This document shows, one piece after another, positions 50,525 through 62,977 of a DNA stretch of 64,000 nucleotides; position 1 is the stretch's first letter, and every line of letters begins with the position of its first letter. The notes under the pieces are model-generated. The model was not told the DNA's origin and did not search any database. It saw only the letters and a program-made list of their open reading frames with translations. A program made the translations under genes and the position numbers. This DNA comes from Ipomoea triloba (lineage: Eukaryota > Streptophyta > Magnoliopsida > Solanales > Convolvulaceae), in contig NC_044916.1 of NCBI RefSeq assembly GCF_003576645.1, positions 25,271,799-25,335,798 on the forward strand. The letters are read 5' to 3'.

Positions 50525-50610
50525 TTATATTTCTTTAAGTATTTTTTCTTTTTTTTTTTAATATTTCGCCCCCGTTGGAACAAATTCCTGGATACGTCCC
50601 TGGTTAGACA

Positions 50611-51750
50611 TAAAGAAATGAGAATGAAAGTCATAAGCATTGTATTGTACCGTTGACAACTTTTTAAAACACAGGTATATGTTTTAATTACCTCTATAAT
50701 TACAAATTTAATTATCTAATTTAAATCATGTATCATTCCATTAATTAATTCAACCTTAGCTTATCCCTCTTCATTCCATCGCTTCTTCATTCCGTCGCCT
50801 CCTCACTCATCTCTCCTCATTTCATCGACTTCCTCATTGCATTGCCTACTCACTGTTTTTGTTTTGTTTTGTTTTTTTTTTTTATAATTATATTTTTAAA
50901 ACATTTATTTTGAATATGGGGTCATACATAAACAAACATCAATATTATTTTGGTAATCATTTCAATTACACCCCACTACCAAACATGCAAAATACAGTCA
51001 CCAAAACCCGTTCCAATTATCAAGTATTTGATTCCTCATTTTTGAACCAAACACACCATAAAAATTGAAGAGTTACTTATGATGAAAATTGTAATACTTA
51101 TGTGAGAAAATGTAATGCATAGTACTTATAAAACACGTGACTCGTCTACGAATCCTCGCTCATCCGTGACACAGTCTAATAAGAGAATTAGCCAACATGC
51201 AATGATTGTTGAGTGAGTAGTGAAATTTGTTAAGGATCATGCGAGAACACTACCCTAGGAAAGAAATAAGAATCAATCTCAGTCTTACGTTTGTAAAATT
51301 TCGATTGATACTTCGCTATGTAAACTTGAACACTTAAATATGCAATCTTTAACAGCTAAATATGCAAACATGATAAATTTTATAAAATCAACGAAAAGGT
51401 TAAATTTTAAACCTAAACCGTAAATGTTAGACTTTAAGTAGTAAAAAGTAAAATAAAAAACTCTAAAATTGAAACCCTAAGCGCAATGTACTTTCGCTTT
51501 TTTACAAGCGCAATCGTTTAATACTAAATACGCAAAATGTTAACACTAAATACAAAAAATGTTAGTACTAAGTGTGCAAACATGAAAAAGTCTGAGAATT
51601 GCAGATTTTTGTAGTAAAGTTAATGATAATTACGAAAATATCATCATATTTTTTTTAAATTTGATATGATCTATCTGTCCAAATTTTAAAGCTAATATTA
51701 GTTCTTATTTCTCTCCTAAAAACAAGTACTCATTTTATCTAATACCTATA

Positions 51751-51788
<38 letters not shown>

Positions 51789-52597
51789 GATTGCCCCCTC
51801 AAAATCCTGCATGTCTGCCAAATGTATTGCTGAGCCTGCAATTGGTTAAGCAAGAAGGAATTGAATTTTGGTGATGATCTATCTGACCACCAAAGATTCA
51901 AAAATATATATATCTGATGATGAAATGGATCGGATCTGATGTGAGGAATGATGACTATATATCTTAATTTCTCCAATCCGATGGGAAATCTGCAATGCAG
52001 TGCCAATTTTCAATTCAATTCAATTCCTCCAACTTATTAGGGTTCCATTTCATTCTTCCATTCTTCAATTCCTTCTTTCTTTCTGACACTTCATACATAA
52101 TTCTGATCTATCCTAAACACTGTCAGAGCCCGCCATGCCGACGTTACAGTGCTGCCCAATTCCCGGATCCAATGCTGGAAAACGCGTTAAATTACTTCGT
52201 AATGATGACTTTTATGCAAATATAAATAAATAAAATTACATTTTTACTACTGTTGGGTGGAGTCGCGGCCCGCGGAGGCCGGTAAAGGTCCAAAACCATC
52301 ACTTGGATCAATCCAGCATATATTTAATACTTGATGTTGACTGTTACACAAATATAAAGAAATAAACTTGTGCATTTACTACTGTTGGGCGGAGCTCGGT
52401 AAAGGGCTAAGACCATCACCCAACCTACCTTTTGAAAACGTGATGGTACACAATGAAATAAAATTGTCTTTGCTATGAGTTATAACTTTGGCATCGTGGC
52501 AAGCGCTTGATTGGTATGTATTAGAGCTAGGTCAAGTTAATCTGACAGGCGTTGGGAGGGGAATCCAGCACCCTGCCTGTCGTAGCGCAAATTTTAC
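50611..52597. other. intergenic with SINE-like pieces
   Basis: (TA)n at about 51755-51784. Around 52240-52520 the block TACTACTGTTGGG(T/C)GGAG occurs twice, and TAACTTTGGCATCGTGGCAA with GCGCTTGATTGG looks like a SINE head. No supportable gene. Confidence 0.55.
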
Positions 52598-53161
52598 TGT
52601 GAACTGTGGTCCATGCATCAAAACAACGTTGTTTTGATTAATTAAAAGAAACGGCTGAAACAGCTTCGTTCCGCGCCATTAACTCTTGTGTGTATAACAT
52701 ATTCAGTTTCATTTTATATACACTGCAGTTCCATTTCAACACAACTACAGTTCCTTTTCAATATAACTACAGTTTTATTCGACATTATACACTCAAATAT
52801 GTGAAATTGTTATTCAGTTTCCTTTAAACAAAACTACAGTTTCTTTTATAATACACTGCAGTTTCCTTTCAACACAACTACAATATCATTTCGATATAAC
52901 TACAATTTCATTAGACAATATACACTCAAATATGTGAAACTATTATTCAGTTTTATTTTATATATACTGCAGTTTCCTTTCAACACAACTACAGTTTCAT
53001 TTTGATAATATAAAAACAAATGTGAGGCAACATTTTTTGAGATGAACTGTAGTTTTATTTACGGAGCTCCGTTAAGACTTGACGGCAACTGTTTCTTTAC
53101 TTAATGAAACGATGGCGTTTTGGGACCATGGCCCAAAATGCATTGTGAACAATAGTTCACC
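52598..53161. mobile_element. inverted-end element with internal repeats
   Basis: TGTGAACTGTGGTCCATGCA on the left faces AATGCATTGTGAACAATAGT on the right. Inside, units of about 120 bp around ACTGCAGTTTCCTTTCAACA, CAACTACAGTT and ACACTCAAATATGTGAAA repeat about three times. Confidence 0.65.
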
Positions 53162-53538
53162 GTATAATGACTGCTGTCGTAGTAGTATGTGCTTAATCAT
53201 AACAACTACATATAACTTTTGGTGTTGTATATGGTAAGCGTTTTATCTTGATACTTGCTGCCTAGAAAATGTTATTGTCTCCTTTGATGACTAGAGATAT
53301 AGACGATAAAAGAAAAAAGGGGTCAATTTTCTTAATCTACTTTATGTTCACTATCTAACGTGGTAATATAATTCTTTATATTCATCAATTCATCAGTGTT
53401 TATGAATTGGATAATTTTACTCCAAGTTAAAATGAATTCACTTAACAATTGAATACAAAAAGAGGCGAATATTAAGAAGTATTAATTCGTCATCATTTCA
53501 GTCAACCTAATCTCTTCATTTAAAAATAGTCATATCTT
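53162..53538. other. intergenic, nothing recognised
   Basis: Apart from a weak SINE-like stretch near 53215-53245 (ATAACTTTTGGTG, GGTAAGCG), nothing is seen. Confidence 0.5.
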
Positions 53539-53671
53539 TTTTTTCTTTTTTAATACTTTGTTACAATTGTGGTATCTGTTTATACATACTTTCTCAAAGC
53601 ACTGAAGCAGAACCTGTAACCTCTCACTTGAAAGGGCCACAGCTATGCCGCTTGACCAAAAGGCCTTTGGC
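53539..53671 (-). mobile_element. tRNA-derived SINE with 17-bp target duplication
   Basis: Reverse strand: GCCAAAGGCCTTTTGGTC, AAGCGGCATAGC (A-box-like), GAGAGGTTACAGGTTC (B-box-like), body GCTTTGAGAAAGTA, then an A-rich tail. AAAAATAGTCATATCTT (53522-53538) and AAAAATAGTTATATCTT (53672-53688) flank it with one mismatch. Confidence 0.9.
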
Positions 53672-53786
53672 AAAAATAGTTATATCTTATTTCTTGACTC
53701 AATTTACAAATCAACTACTGTGCCGTCACTTGTACAATATAAAAATACCTCAAAATTGTACTTTGTTTTTTATACTTTAAAAATGG

Positions 53787-53836
<50 letters not shown>

Positions 53837-54358
53837 TGAAACACCCATGATTCTTTATAAGGTAGTTATGTAATATCCATTCTATACTTTTTCAATCCTT
53901 TTCAGCCTAAAGAATTAATGTCCCTACTACCAAGATTCGATCTTGTGATGACCACCCATTTAAAATTCTAATAGAGGTGTCATCACATTACATAGTAGTT
54001 GAAAGTATGTAAAACTGATTTGTAGTAGTCAAACATATATAAATATAAAATTTTCATAACATAATGACTAGACCCAACATTTTGAGGACATTTTTTTCTC
54101 TTTCTTTCTTTCTAATACTATACAAACAATAAGTTAATAATTGATTTATTTATATTGAGTCAAAAAGTAAGATATGTGCTAAATTGAATGAATTTTAGAC
54201 CAAATTATTGAAACCTTAACAACAAAAGGTATGATATATAATGGGAGCATCCCAACCAAGTTGGTCAGACTGTTTACAAGGTTTCTCTCGTCATTCAAAA
54301 GGTATGGTATAATTGAGCGAAAATACTTAACATAAATATCAAACTGGCAAATTATGAA
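53672..54358. other. intergenic, nothing recognised
   Basis: (TA)n at about 53791-53836; otherwise AT-rich without structure. Confidence 0.6.
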
Positions 54359-54998
54359 GGCTATGTTTGGCAAACCTAGCTGAAAAGGTAGCTGAAAGAT
54401 GAAAAGTAGCTGAAAACTGAAAAGCTATAAGCTCGAAGCTGAAATCTGAAGAGCTGTTATGCTTAAAAGTGTTTGGTAAAATTAGCTTTTTAATACGCTG
54501 ATAAATGTAAAAAGACTAAAAATGACATCTTCATACAATTTAAATAATTTTAAATTTAAATAGGTTTGTTTATATATTAAAATATAAAAATAATAAAATC
54601 AATATATTTAAATAAAATATAAAGTAAGAACATATATTTGAAAATATATAAAGTAAAAAAAAATATTTATAATTCATAAGATTAGTTCATACAAAAATTA
54701 ATGTTCAAACATAAATATCAAACTGAAATTACAACCAAACATAATAAAAAAAAATGTCAAAAAGGTTTTAGTTGATAGGGGTAAAGGATGTCATTTATTT
54801 AAAATAATAAGGATAAATATGAAAAAAAGTTAAAAAACTACTAGCTTATTTTGAAAAGTTACCTCAAGTAACGTTTCAAAATAAGCTCTTATTTTAAGCT
54901 ACTAACTTATTTTGAGAACATTACCCAACAGAGCTTATAGCTTATTAGTAGCTTAAAATAAGTTATAAGCTCTTAAATAAGCTCTGCCAAACAGAGCC
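54359..54998. mobile_element. Tourist/Harbinger-like MITE
   Basis: GGCTATGTTTGGCAAACCTA on the left pairs with GGCTCTGTTTGGCAGAGCTT on the right, reversed, the GGCxxTGTTTGG type common in plant PIF/Harbinger MITEs. A 3-bp GAA flanks both sides. Many AGCTTATT/AATAAGCT motifs near the right end. 640 bp, no transposase. Confidence 0.75.
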
Positions 54999-55059
54999 GA
55001 AATTTCTTCATCAATATTATTAAGTTAGAAAATTAGACTCAGAGATCAAATTGATCTTT

Positions 55060-55155
55060 AACAAGAACAATTCCATGTGAAAATTCTTCAACAAGAACAA
55101 TTCCATGTGAAAATTCTTCAACAAGAAAAATTCCATGTGAAAATTCTTCAACAAG
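55060..55155. repeat. 30-bp tandem repeat, just over three units
   Basis: AACAAGAACAATTCCATGTG followed by AAAATTCTTC repeats at 55060, 55090 and 55120, with a partial unit at 55150. Unit 3 has one change. Confidence 0.95.
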
Positions 55156-56179
55156 AGGAATTATAAATGAAGTAAGAAACTACAATTGGTTGAGCCCATA
55201 GAAATTTTCCACGAGATGTCTTGACATTTTGGTTTCGTTTGCTCAAATTTTGATCTGTCGGCTAAGTATGCTTCTAGGAAGCTGGAAATTGAGTAACGTT
55301 GTTGCAACTCAGATCTAGAGTTAAGGAAAAGGACAAACATAAAAGCAGTCCAAAGTGCACAAACACAAATTGAATTGATATGATAACATGCAATATAATG
55401 CTTTTCTTGTTGAAATTTGAGGTGGTCGGTGGTAGTCCAATTGTTGTACATTACACTTCCAAGGACAAGAAAGTGATGTGAAATGAAATGTCTATTATAT
55501 TGTCTTTTAAAATGCATTTCTTTTCTTTTCTTTTTCTCATGAAAACGTATGTCTTTTAAAGGTGTCATCTGATAGTTAGAGTTTACTCAAAACACCTCTT
55601 TGTTTAATGAAAAAACAAAGGAATAACGAGCAAGGTCAATTTTATAAATATTACAAATTTTAAAATTGATCGTGTCATTTTTTTTCTAGCCATTGATCAT
55701 CCAAGATGGACAGCTCAGATTAGTCCATACTTTTCGGGAAAGCCAAGTTCTCATTTGATCATGAATATATATGTTAGAATTTTAGCATAAAATATCATAA
55801 AAAGTGGCTATTTTATTGTACAAATATTATAATATTTATGGAACTAACCCTGTCCTTTTTTAGGGAGTCTCTTGTAAGATCGTCTAACGGATCTCTGAGA
55901 CATGCATCTCGGGCCATAATGAAAATTTAATACTTATGTTGGAAAATGTAATACTAATCAGGAAAATTATTTGTTATTTATAAAGAAAAGTGTAATACTT
56001 TTGAGAAAAATGTAATACTTGAAAATCAAAATGTAATATTTAGGGTTGCATAGTTACTTATGAGAAAAAAAATGTAATACTAATCCTGGATAAATTGTTT
56101 AATTGTTACTTATGAGAGAAAATATAATACTTATGACAAAAAATGTGATACTTTTGATGAAAAAATATAATATTTTTAA
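55156..56179. other. intergenic; one unassigned minus-strand frame
   Basis: A 135-codon open frame at 55161-55568 (minus) has no recognised domain. It is listed under rejected items. From about 55900 on, the short motif AAAATGTAATACTT(A/T)TGA recurs many times on both strands. Confidence 0.5.
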
Positions 56180-57787
56180 ATAAAATGTAATATTAAGAGT
56201 TGAGAGTTACTTATGATGAAAATTATAATACTTATCAAAAATTCGATTTGTCTCAATGATAAAAATCCATGAGATAATCTCTCATAAGATAATTTATTGC
56301 CATTTTTTCCTTATTTACTACCCATTAATTTTCTTAAATGGAGATATCATATTAGTCTTCACTTCTCATGGAAAACCTATTTTTCATTTCATCTTGTTTA
56401 TATATGGACGAAGAATTGGGTTCCCTCTGTGTTCAGGTGAAATTGACATCGTTAGTTGCAACTTTTAAGGGCATTATCTTGCGTCGTAGTCCCAAAAAAG
56501 TTATCAAATTAAACACGGAGTTAATGCGGGTTAAGTCACTCTCTCATCGCCGTCTTAGCATTCTTATTCGTTAAACGGGTCAGGTCAAGATGAGATAAAA
56601 TACTTGTACTAACATATGTAATATTAAATCCGAAATAAAATATTTAATTATTACTTATATGAAAAAATGTAATATTTTTACATTTTGATGTAAATGTGTT
56701 ACATTTATAAGTGCAATGTTACTTATAAGAAAAAATATAATACTTTTATATTTGATGAAAAGAGTAATACTTTTAGATCAAAATATAAAAATATTATGTT
56801 TTCCTTTATAAATAACAAACATTTTATTCCTGATTTAATATAACATTTACTAGTATAAGTATTACATTTTGACCCGACTCGTCTCACAAATAAAGATTGG
56901 TGAGACGGTCTCACATAAGTGTAACCCAAATATAATTGACAAGTGTAACACTTGTGTGAGACTGTCTCACAGGTCTTAATCCGTGAGACGGGTAGAATCT
57001 TTGATTAATAGGTCGGATCTTTAACCTCATTAACCAAATATCCGACCTGTCTCACGAATTGAAACCCGTGAGATGGTCTCACAAATTTTTTTGCCTTATT
57101 ATTATTATTAAAACTGTTGGACTGTTCTAATATATATCACCGTTACCACCCTAAACTTCACTCTTTGAAATGCTTCATTTATTTTCCTAATGATACAAAT
57201 AGCGATTACAATTATATGTAATAATATAATATAATCATCGATTATTAAATTCATTATGAAATATCACTCCACAGCTAGTACAATATAGATGCCTTAGCTT
57301 CCTTTAGCCATGGGGCAAAGAAATTATTGGTAGTGACAAAGTATGATCATAATTCACATACACTGCAAATTAAATTAAATATATATAATTGGCTGAAACT
57401 GAGAACACGTCCTCTAAAAAAGGAGTTTAGGGCAGACAAGGTTGGACGACAACCTACGATAAAGTCAATGGCAACTTTTTTTTTTTTTTTTTCTTTTTCC
57501 TTGTCCGATCAATTCTCTTTCCTTTCTCGAACCCCTGTAACTGTCGTCGGTTACAACAACACTTTATTCACGCTTGTGGACTCAATTGATTTTGCGGCAA
57601 ATTCATAAAAATCAAAACCCTGTTTTTATTTGTGTTTGGCATCATATCATTTCATTTCATGCATATGCATGCTGCATTAATAATGCGTGTGATTTGACGA
57701 CCCAAAACGTATGTGCATAGTACAACCTTGTCATTTTCCTCTGCACAATCAAATCTTGTTCCTCTTCCATCTCCCCCCCCCCCCCCC
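56180..57787. repeat. 1.6 kb direct duplication, copy 1
   Basis: Every part I compared recurs 1609 bp later, including a 17-T homopolymer. It contains repeated TGAGAC(G/T)GTCTCAC palindromes (about 56888-57075) and AAAATGTAATA motifs, and ends in a 15-C run and an N. Short frames (70, 68, 68 and 93 codons) lack recognisable products. Confidence 0.9.
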
Positions 57788-57788
57788 N
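57788..57788. other. single-N assembly join in poly-C
   Basis: A single N after a run of 15 C lies exactly between the two 1.6 kb copies. Confidence 0.9.
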
Positions 57789-59397
57789 ATAAAATGTAAT
57801 ATTAAGAGTTGAGAGTTACTTATGATGAAAATTATAATACTTATCAAAAATTCGATTTGTCTCAATGATAAAAATCCATGAGATAATCTCTCATAAGATA
57901 ATTTATTGCCATTTTTTCCTTATTTACTACCCATTAATTTTCTTAAATGGAGATATCATATTAGTCTTCACTTCTCATGGAAAACCTATTTTTCATTTCA
58001 TCTTGTTTATATATGGACGAAGAATTGGGTTCCCTCTGTGTTCAGGTGAAATTGACATCGTTAGTTGCAACTTTTAAGGGCATTATCTTGCGTCGTAGTC
58101 CCAAAAAAGTTATCAAATTAAACACGGAGTTAATGCGGGTTAAGTCACTCTCTCATCGCCGTCTTAGCATTCTTATTCGTTAAACGGGTCAGGTCAAGAT
58201 GAGATAAAATACTTGTACTAACATATGTAATATTAAATCCGAAATAAAATATTTAATTATTACTTATATGAAAAAATGTAATATTTTTACATTTTGATGT
58301 AAATGTGTTACATTTATAAGTGCAATGTTACTTATAAGAAAAAATATAATACTTTTATATTTGATGAAAAGAGTAATACTTTTAGATCAAAATATAAAAA
58401 TATTATGTTTTCCTTTATAAATAACAAACATTTTATTCCTGATTTAATATAACATTTACTAGTATAAGTATTACATTTTGACCCGACTCGTCTCACAAAT
58501 AAAGATTGGTGAGACGGTCTCACATAAGTGTAACCCAAATATAATTGACAAGTGTAACACTTGTGTGAGACTGTCTCACAGGTCTTAATCCGTGAGACGG
58601 GTAGAATCTTTGATTAATAGGTCGGATCTTTAACCTCATTAACCAAATATCCGACCTGTCTCACGAATTGAAACCCGTGAGATGGTCTCACAAATTTTTT
58701 TGCCTTATTATTATTATTAAAACTGTTGGACTGTTCTAATATATATCACCGTTACCACCCTAAACTTCACTCTTTGAAATGCTTCATTTATTTTCCTAAT
58801 GATACAAATAGCGATTACAATTATATGTAATAATATAATATAATCATCGATTATTAAATTCATTATGAAATATCACTCCACAGCTAGTACAATATAGATG
58901 CCTTAGCTTCCTTTAGCCATGGGGCAAAGAAATTATTGGTAGTGACAAAGTATGATCATAATTCACATACACTGCAAATTAAATTAAATATATATAATTG
59001 GCTGAAACTGAGAACACGTCCTCTAAAAAAGGAGTTTAGGGCAGACAAGGTTGGACGACAACCTACGATAAAGTCAATGGCAACTTTTTTTTTTTTTTTT
59101 TCTTTTTCCTTGTCCGATCAATTCTCTTTCCTTTCTCGAACCCCTGTAACTGTCGTCGGTTACAACAACACTTTATTCACGCTTGTGGACTCAATTGATT
59201 TTGCGGCAAATTCATAAAAATCAAAACCCTGTTTTTATTTGTGTTTGGCATCATATCATTTCATTTCATGCATATGCATGCTGCATTAATAATGCGTGTG
59301 ATTTGACGACCCAAAACGTATGTGCATAGTACAACCTTGTCATTTTCCTCTGCACAATCAAATCTTGTTCCTCTTCCATCTCCCCCCCCCNCCCCCC
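57789..59397. repeat. 1.6 kb direct duplication, copy 2
   Basis: Same sequence as 56180-57787, ending in a poly-C run interrupted by N at 59391. Probably the same DNA assembled twice. Confidence 0.9.
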
Positions 59398-59405
59398 CCC
59401 CCCCC

Positions 59406-59952
59406 ACTGTACGTGTGGCTACCATTGCTGCTCGTAACCCGCGTCGAGCTATCACACATCTACTATATTCCAAGAAACTCGAAACCCATCTTTCATCTTC
59501 GTGGAAACTTCCTAAAAATCTTAAAACATACATACATACATGTGTATTTCATGATCGAATTTTAACGCGTGACTGATCTGATCTTTTTTTTGAATGCCAA
59601 ATAAAATGACCGATCTGATCTACTGATTATATAGTTGTGGGATAATTTAGTGTAGTCTGCATGTTATGCACGTTGGTTGATAATTTTGCACCCGGTCGGA
59701 GATAATGTCTAGTACATTGAACGTGCCACTAGAATTGTTAGGGTTAAATATACAGAGGGAATAATATAATGGAGCAGACCATGATGATGAGAGCAAGATC
59801 TTAATGTCACCTAATAAAATCATATTAGAAATCTTTTGGGGGGAGAAAAGGAGTTTAACAATAATGTACACAATCATGCATTAATTGCTATATATATTCA
59901 TGTTTTTTAGAGGTTGCCTTTATTGTATATACTCTTTTTGTTATAACATTTT
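59406..59952. other. intergenic, nothing recognised
   Basis: Follows the poly-C run. Only short frames and no conserved motif. Confidence 0.6.
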
Positions 59953-60130
59953 TTTTTTGAATACTACTAACTCTATTACAATGCAGTATCTGTTCATAAC
60001 TACTTTCTCAACCTATTGAAGCACAAGAGTCTGTTCATAACTACTTTCTCAACCTATTGAAGCACAAGAGTCAATTTTTCCTCCACTGAGGCTCGAACCC
60101 ACCACCTACCGTATAAAGGGAAGGGTTTTA
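59953..60130 (-). mobile_element. tRNA-derived SINE with 11-bp target duplication
   Basis: Reverse strand: GTGGGTTCGAGCCTCAG (B-box), body TTCAATAGGTTGAGAAAGTA, TACTGCATTGTAATAGAGTT, then the A-tail. TATAACATTTT flanks it (59942-59952, 60131-60141). An internal segment with CTGTTCATAACTACTTTCTC and AAGCACAAGAG is duplicated in tandem. The A-box head is degenerate. Confidence 0.88.
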
Positions 60131-60164
60131 TATAACATTTTAGAATAATTTATTGCATACCTGA

Positions 60165-60240
60165 TGTTAAAGACCTTGTAGTCGGGTGATATAAACTTGT
60201 AACTTTAAATAAAAAGTCATAGACCGATTTTCTATAAAGA
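60165..60240 (+). mobile_element. SINE head fragment
   Basis: GTTAAAGACCTTGTAGTCGG and later AAAAAGTCATAGACCGATTT resemble the sequence at 46735-46830 in order and spacing. Short and decayed. Confidence 0.45.
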
Positions 60241-60719
60241 AAAGAAAGTTATCAACATTTATTTTTCATAATATTTTTCAATTAAAAAAAATGAAGTTAT
60301 TTGAAATCTTATTTTCTTCGTACAATTTTGCATTACAAAATCCAACGCGGCTGCAAGGACAAATTGTGTCACGGAGCCCTACAAGTTGAGCTATAGCCTG
60401 CATGCACATCACTTATCATTCACAATATCAAACGGAGTACAGTATTAATTTGATTATTTTGTCCTCAACAAAACTTTAATATCTTTCTTTAATTTGTTCA
60501 AAAAAACTGTATGGACGTGATGGCGTAAGTCTCTTCGCTCTTAATCAAAGGTCTCAGATCCTCAGCTACTACCTTAAAACTCATGAAATCAGAGAGAGTA
60601 CTTTGAATTGTCACCCTTTGGGGTCTAACATATAACATGAATATAATTAGTTTCAGTGTGTTGTTGCCAATTGACTGGTTGAGAAACATGTAGCCTGGAA
60701 TGTATCTTTCTTTGTCTAA

Positions 60720-60923
60720 AAAATGTATTGATGTGATTGTCCGAGTCTTTTCCTTTTTAACTAGAGGTTTCGAGTTTGAGCTCTGGGAATGCAGCTACCA
60801 CCTGTCTTAAACCTATGAGGGAGTGTTTTGTCACCTTTGAGGTCTTACTCGCACAAACATGATTAATTTTAATGTGTGGTTGTCATTGAGAAATTAAACA
60901 TGTGGTTAGACCAAAAAAAAAAA
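60720..60923 (+). mobile_element. SINE-like element with A-tail
   Basis: ATTGATGTGATTGTCCGAGT, then GAGGTTTCGAGTTTGAGC (B-box-like), the body CTATGAGGGAGTG and TTTGAGGTCTTACTCGCACA, and an 11-A tail at 60913-60923. A diverged relative lies at about 60505-60670. No clear target duplication. Confidence 0.6.
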
Positions 60924-61551
60924 GTCATATTCTGTAGTATATCACCAACTAACATGAAGTGTAATTAAACCAAACTTTTGGTCACTACGTAACTAACTAG
61001 GGTATAGTACCGTGTCCTCTAGGGCAAATAATCGATCAAGCGTGCTATATATGGAAACCTCATACAAGCAGTGGTGCAAATTGAAAGACTATATCAATGT
61101 CGTTAGCGACGGCTAAAGTTTAAGATCTCATAATAATTTAAAAAAGGTTAGGTGTTAACTCTTACTAATATCTTATTACATATGTACACGAACTGATTTT
61201 TCGATCTTACAATTACATTAATAATTTCTTTGTTGGAACTAAGTGTTTTTTCATGTCACAAAAAATTATGGCTAGAAGCGAAGATATAATTTTAATTCTT
61301 TTTATATATACTTGTATAGAAATTAGTATTGTCTCGTTTCAGTGGTAGGATCTAGGATGCTAGACTTTACCCTTTAAACCTTTGCCCAACAACTCCTTTG
61401 ATCTACTCGATCTAATATGAATTGTTAGATCAAGTGATTACTATTACACAAAAAAATTATATATATCTAATAGCAAAATTACAATTTTATTTCTATTCAC
61501 GTGTATAATAATTAACGTTATGTTTCAATGTCAAGATGCTGAACTTGATAC

Positions 61552-61770
61552 AACAGTTATGGACCCGGGTCCACCTTGCAATGTAGACCCGTGCCCATTT
61601 ACATGAATGTTCACAATTTACATATTAAATGTTCACAATTTGAATTATGACTGTTCAGTATGCAAATTGTGAACATTCAGTATATAAATTGTGAACATTC
61701 AATATGTAAATTGTGTATTTTGGACCCGACTCCACCATGCAAGGTAGACCCGAGTCCACAGAATAATTTG
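61552..61770. mobile_element. GGACCCGGGTCC-type MITE
   Basis: TGGACCCGGGTCCACCTTGC on the left and TGGACCCGACTCCACCATGC with GACCCGAGTCCA on the right bound inverted TGTTCACAATTTACATATT/AATATGTAAATTGTG blocks. A compact palindromic element. Confidence 0.75.
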
Positions 61771-61775
61771 TGATA

Positions 61776-61997
61776 AAATTATTGTGTGAACCATGGTCCA
61801 CATAGCTGTGTGGACCATGAGTGCAATATACATTTTTAATATACTAAAAATATATTATTTTTGTACTAAATGTACATTATTTGATAAAATAATGTACTTT
61901 ATGTATACAAATAATGTACTTTTAGTATGTATATTAAAAATGTACTTTTTATTTATGGTTTACACAAATTTGTGGACCATGGTCCATGAAATAATGA
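61776..61997. mobile_element. TGGACCA-family MITE
   Basis: ATTATTGTGTGAACCATGGT at left faces GACCATGGTCCATGAAATAA at right, with ACATAGCTGTGTGGACCA next inside and inverted GTACATTATTT arrays. Confidence 0.82.
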
Positions 61998-62737
61998 TTG
62001 ATAATTTAATTTGCCGAACTTGACCCTATGGGCCTTAAAAAAAACGTTCACCTTACTTTAATATTAATGTCAGAATCAAATGCTTATCATTACACCAAAA
62101 AGTATAACTAATAATGAATGCACAATTTTATTTTTTAATACTTACATATAACAGCCAATACCACTTTTCAATGATAGCTAGGATGCTGAACGCAAGTTAG
62201 CTTGGCCTTCCAAACTTCTGCCTCAACAACACACGTACCAATTATTCTAATTGACTCAAACAACTAATTAATGATTTAGAACAAAAGCAAGGGTAACGAA
62301 ATATTAATTGCCCATCCAATAGAGTATAACCCAAATATTATTCTTTTAAATAATAAAAGAGGATGATAAACTTATGTTAATATTTCTAAGAATTACTGTC
62401 AAGATCAACAACTCCCACTAGTCAATTTCAACTATCGAATCAAACATTTACCACTACGTAAAAAATTATAAATAGTAACGAAGACACAATGTTATTTCCT
62501 TATACTTGTGTAGTAGTCAACCTCATATATATTTCATTAACATGCAGGATGCTATACGCCTATACTTGACCCTCCAAACTTTCATACAATAATTACAAAT
62601 ACTATTATGTTTAGATATAATAAATGAAATGAGCTCTTGTCACGCCAAACTTCCGAGTAAACTCAATATTAAAAGATTGAAACTAAATACATAATTGCCC
62701 TGTTTCGTAACATAATTAGCTTATCAGTCAATTTTGA

Positions 62738-62977
62738 ATGTTTTAACCACTATTAACTGTTTGACTTGGTTAAACAGCCAATAATGAGTGTTTGATTAAT
62801 TAGTTTTTTGTAATAGTTTATTGCTCCAAAACGCTAAAATTCAAAAAGATTAATTTTTTGAGAAAGTTATTTTGCATTTAATAAGCTATCAACTAATTTA
62901 CCAAACATATTTCTATAATCAGCTAATACTATCAACTAGAGTCAAACCCACTAACCCAATAAGCTAACAGTTATTTA
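62738..62977. mobile_element. uninterrupted copy of the MITE at 2655-3600
   Basis: Reversed, it reads from TTAGCTTATTGGGTTAGTGG through TTTTGGAGCAATAAAC to TCAAACAGTTAATAGTGG, colinear with the two parts near the window start. Confidence 0.7.

Larger units (their letters stand above)
49268..50602. mobile_element. non-autonomous hAT-like element with 8-bp target duplication
   Basis: Ends are CAGTGACGGAGC and, reversed, CAGGGACGTATCC, fitting hAT-type termini. GTTAGACA flanks it on both sides (49260-49267, 50603-50610). It has no transposase; the interior is two tRNA-like stretches and a TA-rich tandem array. Size 1335 bp. Confidence 0.85.
61230..62600 (-). repeat. cluster of degenerate SINE-like copies
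   Basis: About four copies share, on the plus strand, CAAAAAATTATAACTAATAG-like, GCACAATTTTATTT, ACTTGTGTAGTAGTCAA-like and GGATGCTGAAC(G/T) segments followed by CCTCCAAACTTCTGCC. Starts are near 61255, 61450, 62090 and 62455. Reversed, they match the stretches at 48580 and 52345. Confidence 0.55.

Noticed and set aside
55060..55155. CRISPR-like direct repeats
   Set aside because: Units are contiguous without spacers, in a plant genome; a plain tandem repeat.
55161..55568. 135-codon minus-strand frame as a gene
   Set aside because: No known domain, no splice context, and surrounded by repeats; a chance frame is as likely.
56256..59217. Pairs of identical small proteins (70, 68, 68, 93 codons)
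   Set aside because: They are the same DNA present twice through the 1.6 kb duplication; no recognised product.
59261..59576. Frames rich in Pro or Gly over the poly-C run
   Set aside because: Homopolymer artefacts with an unresolved base in the middle.
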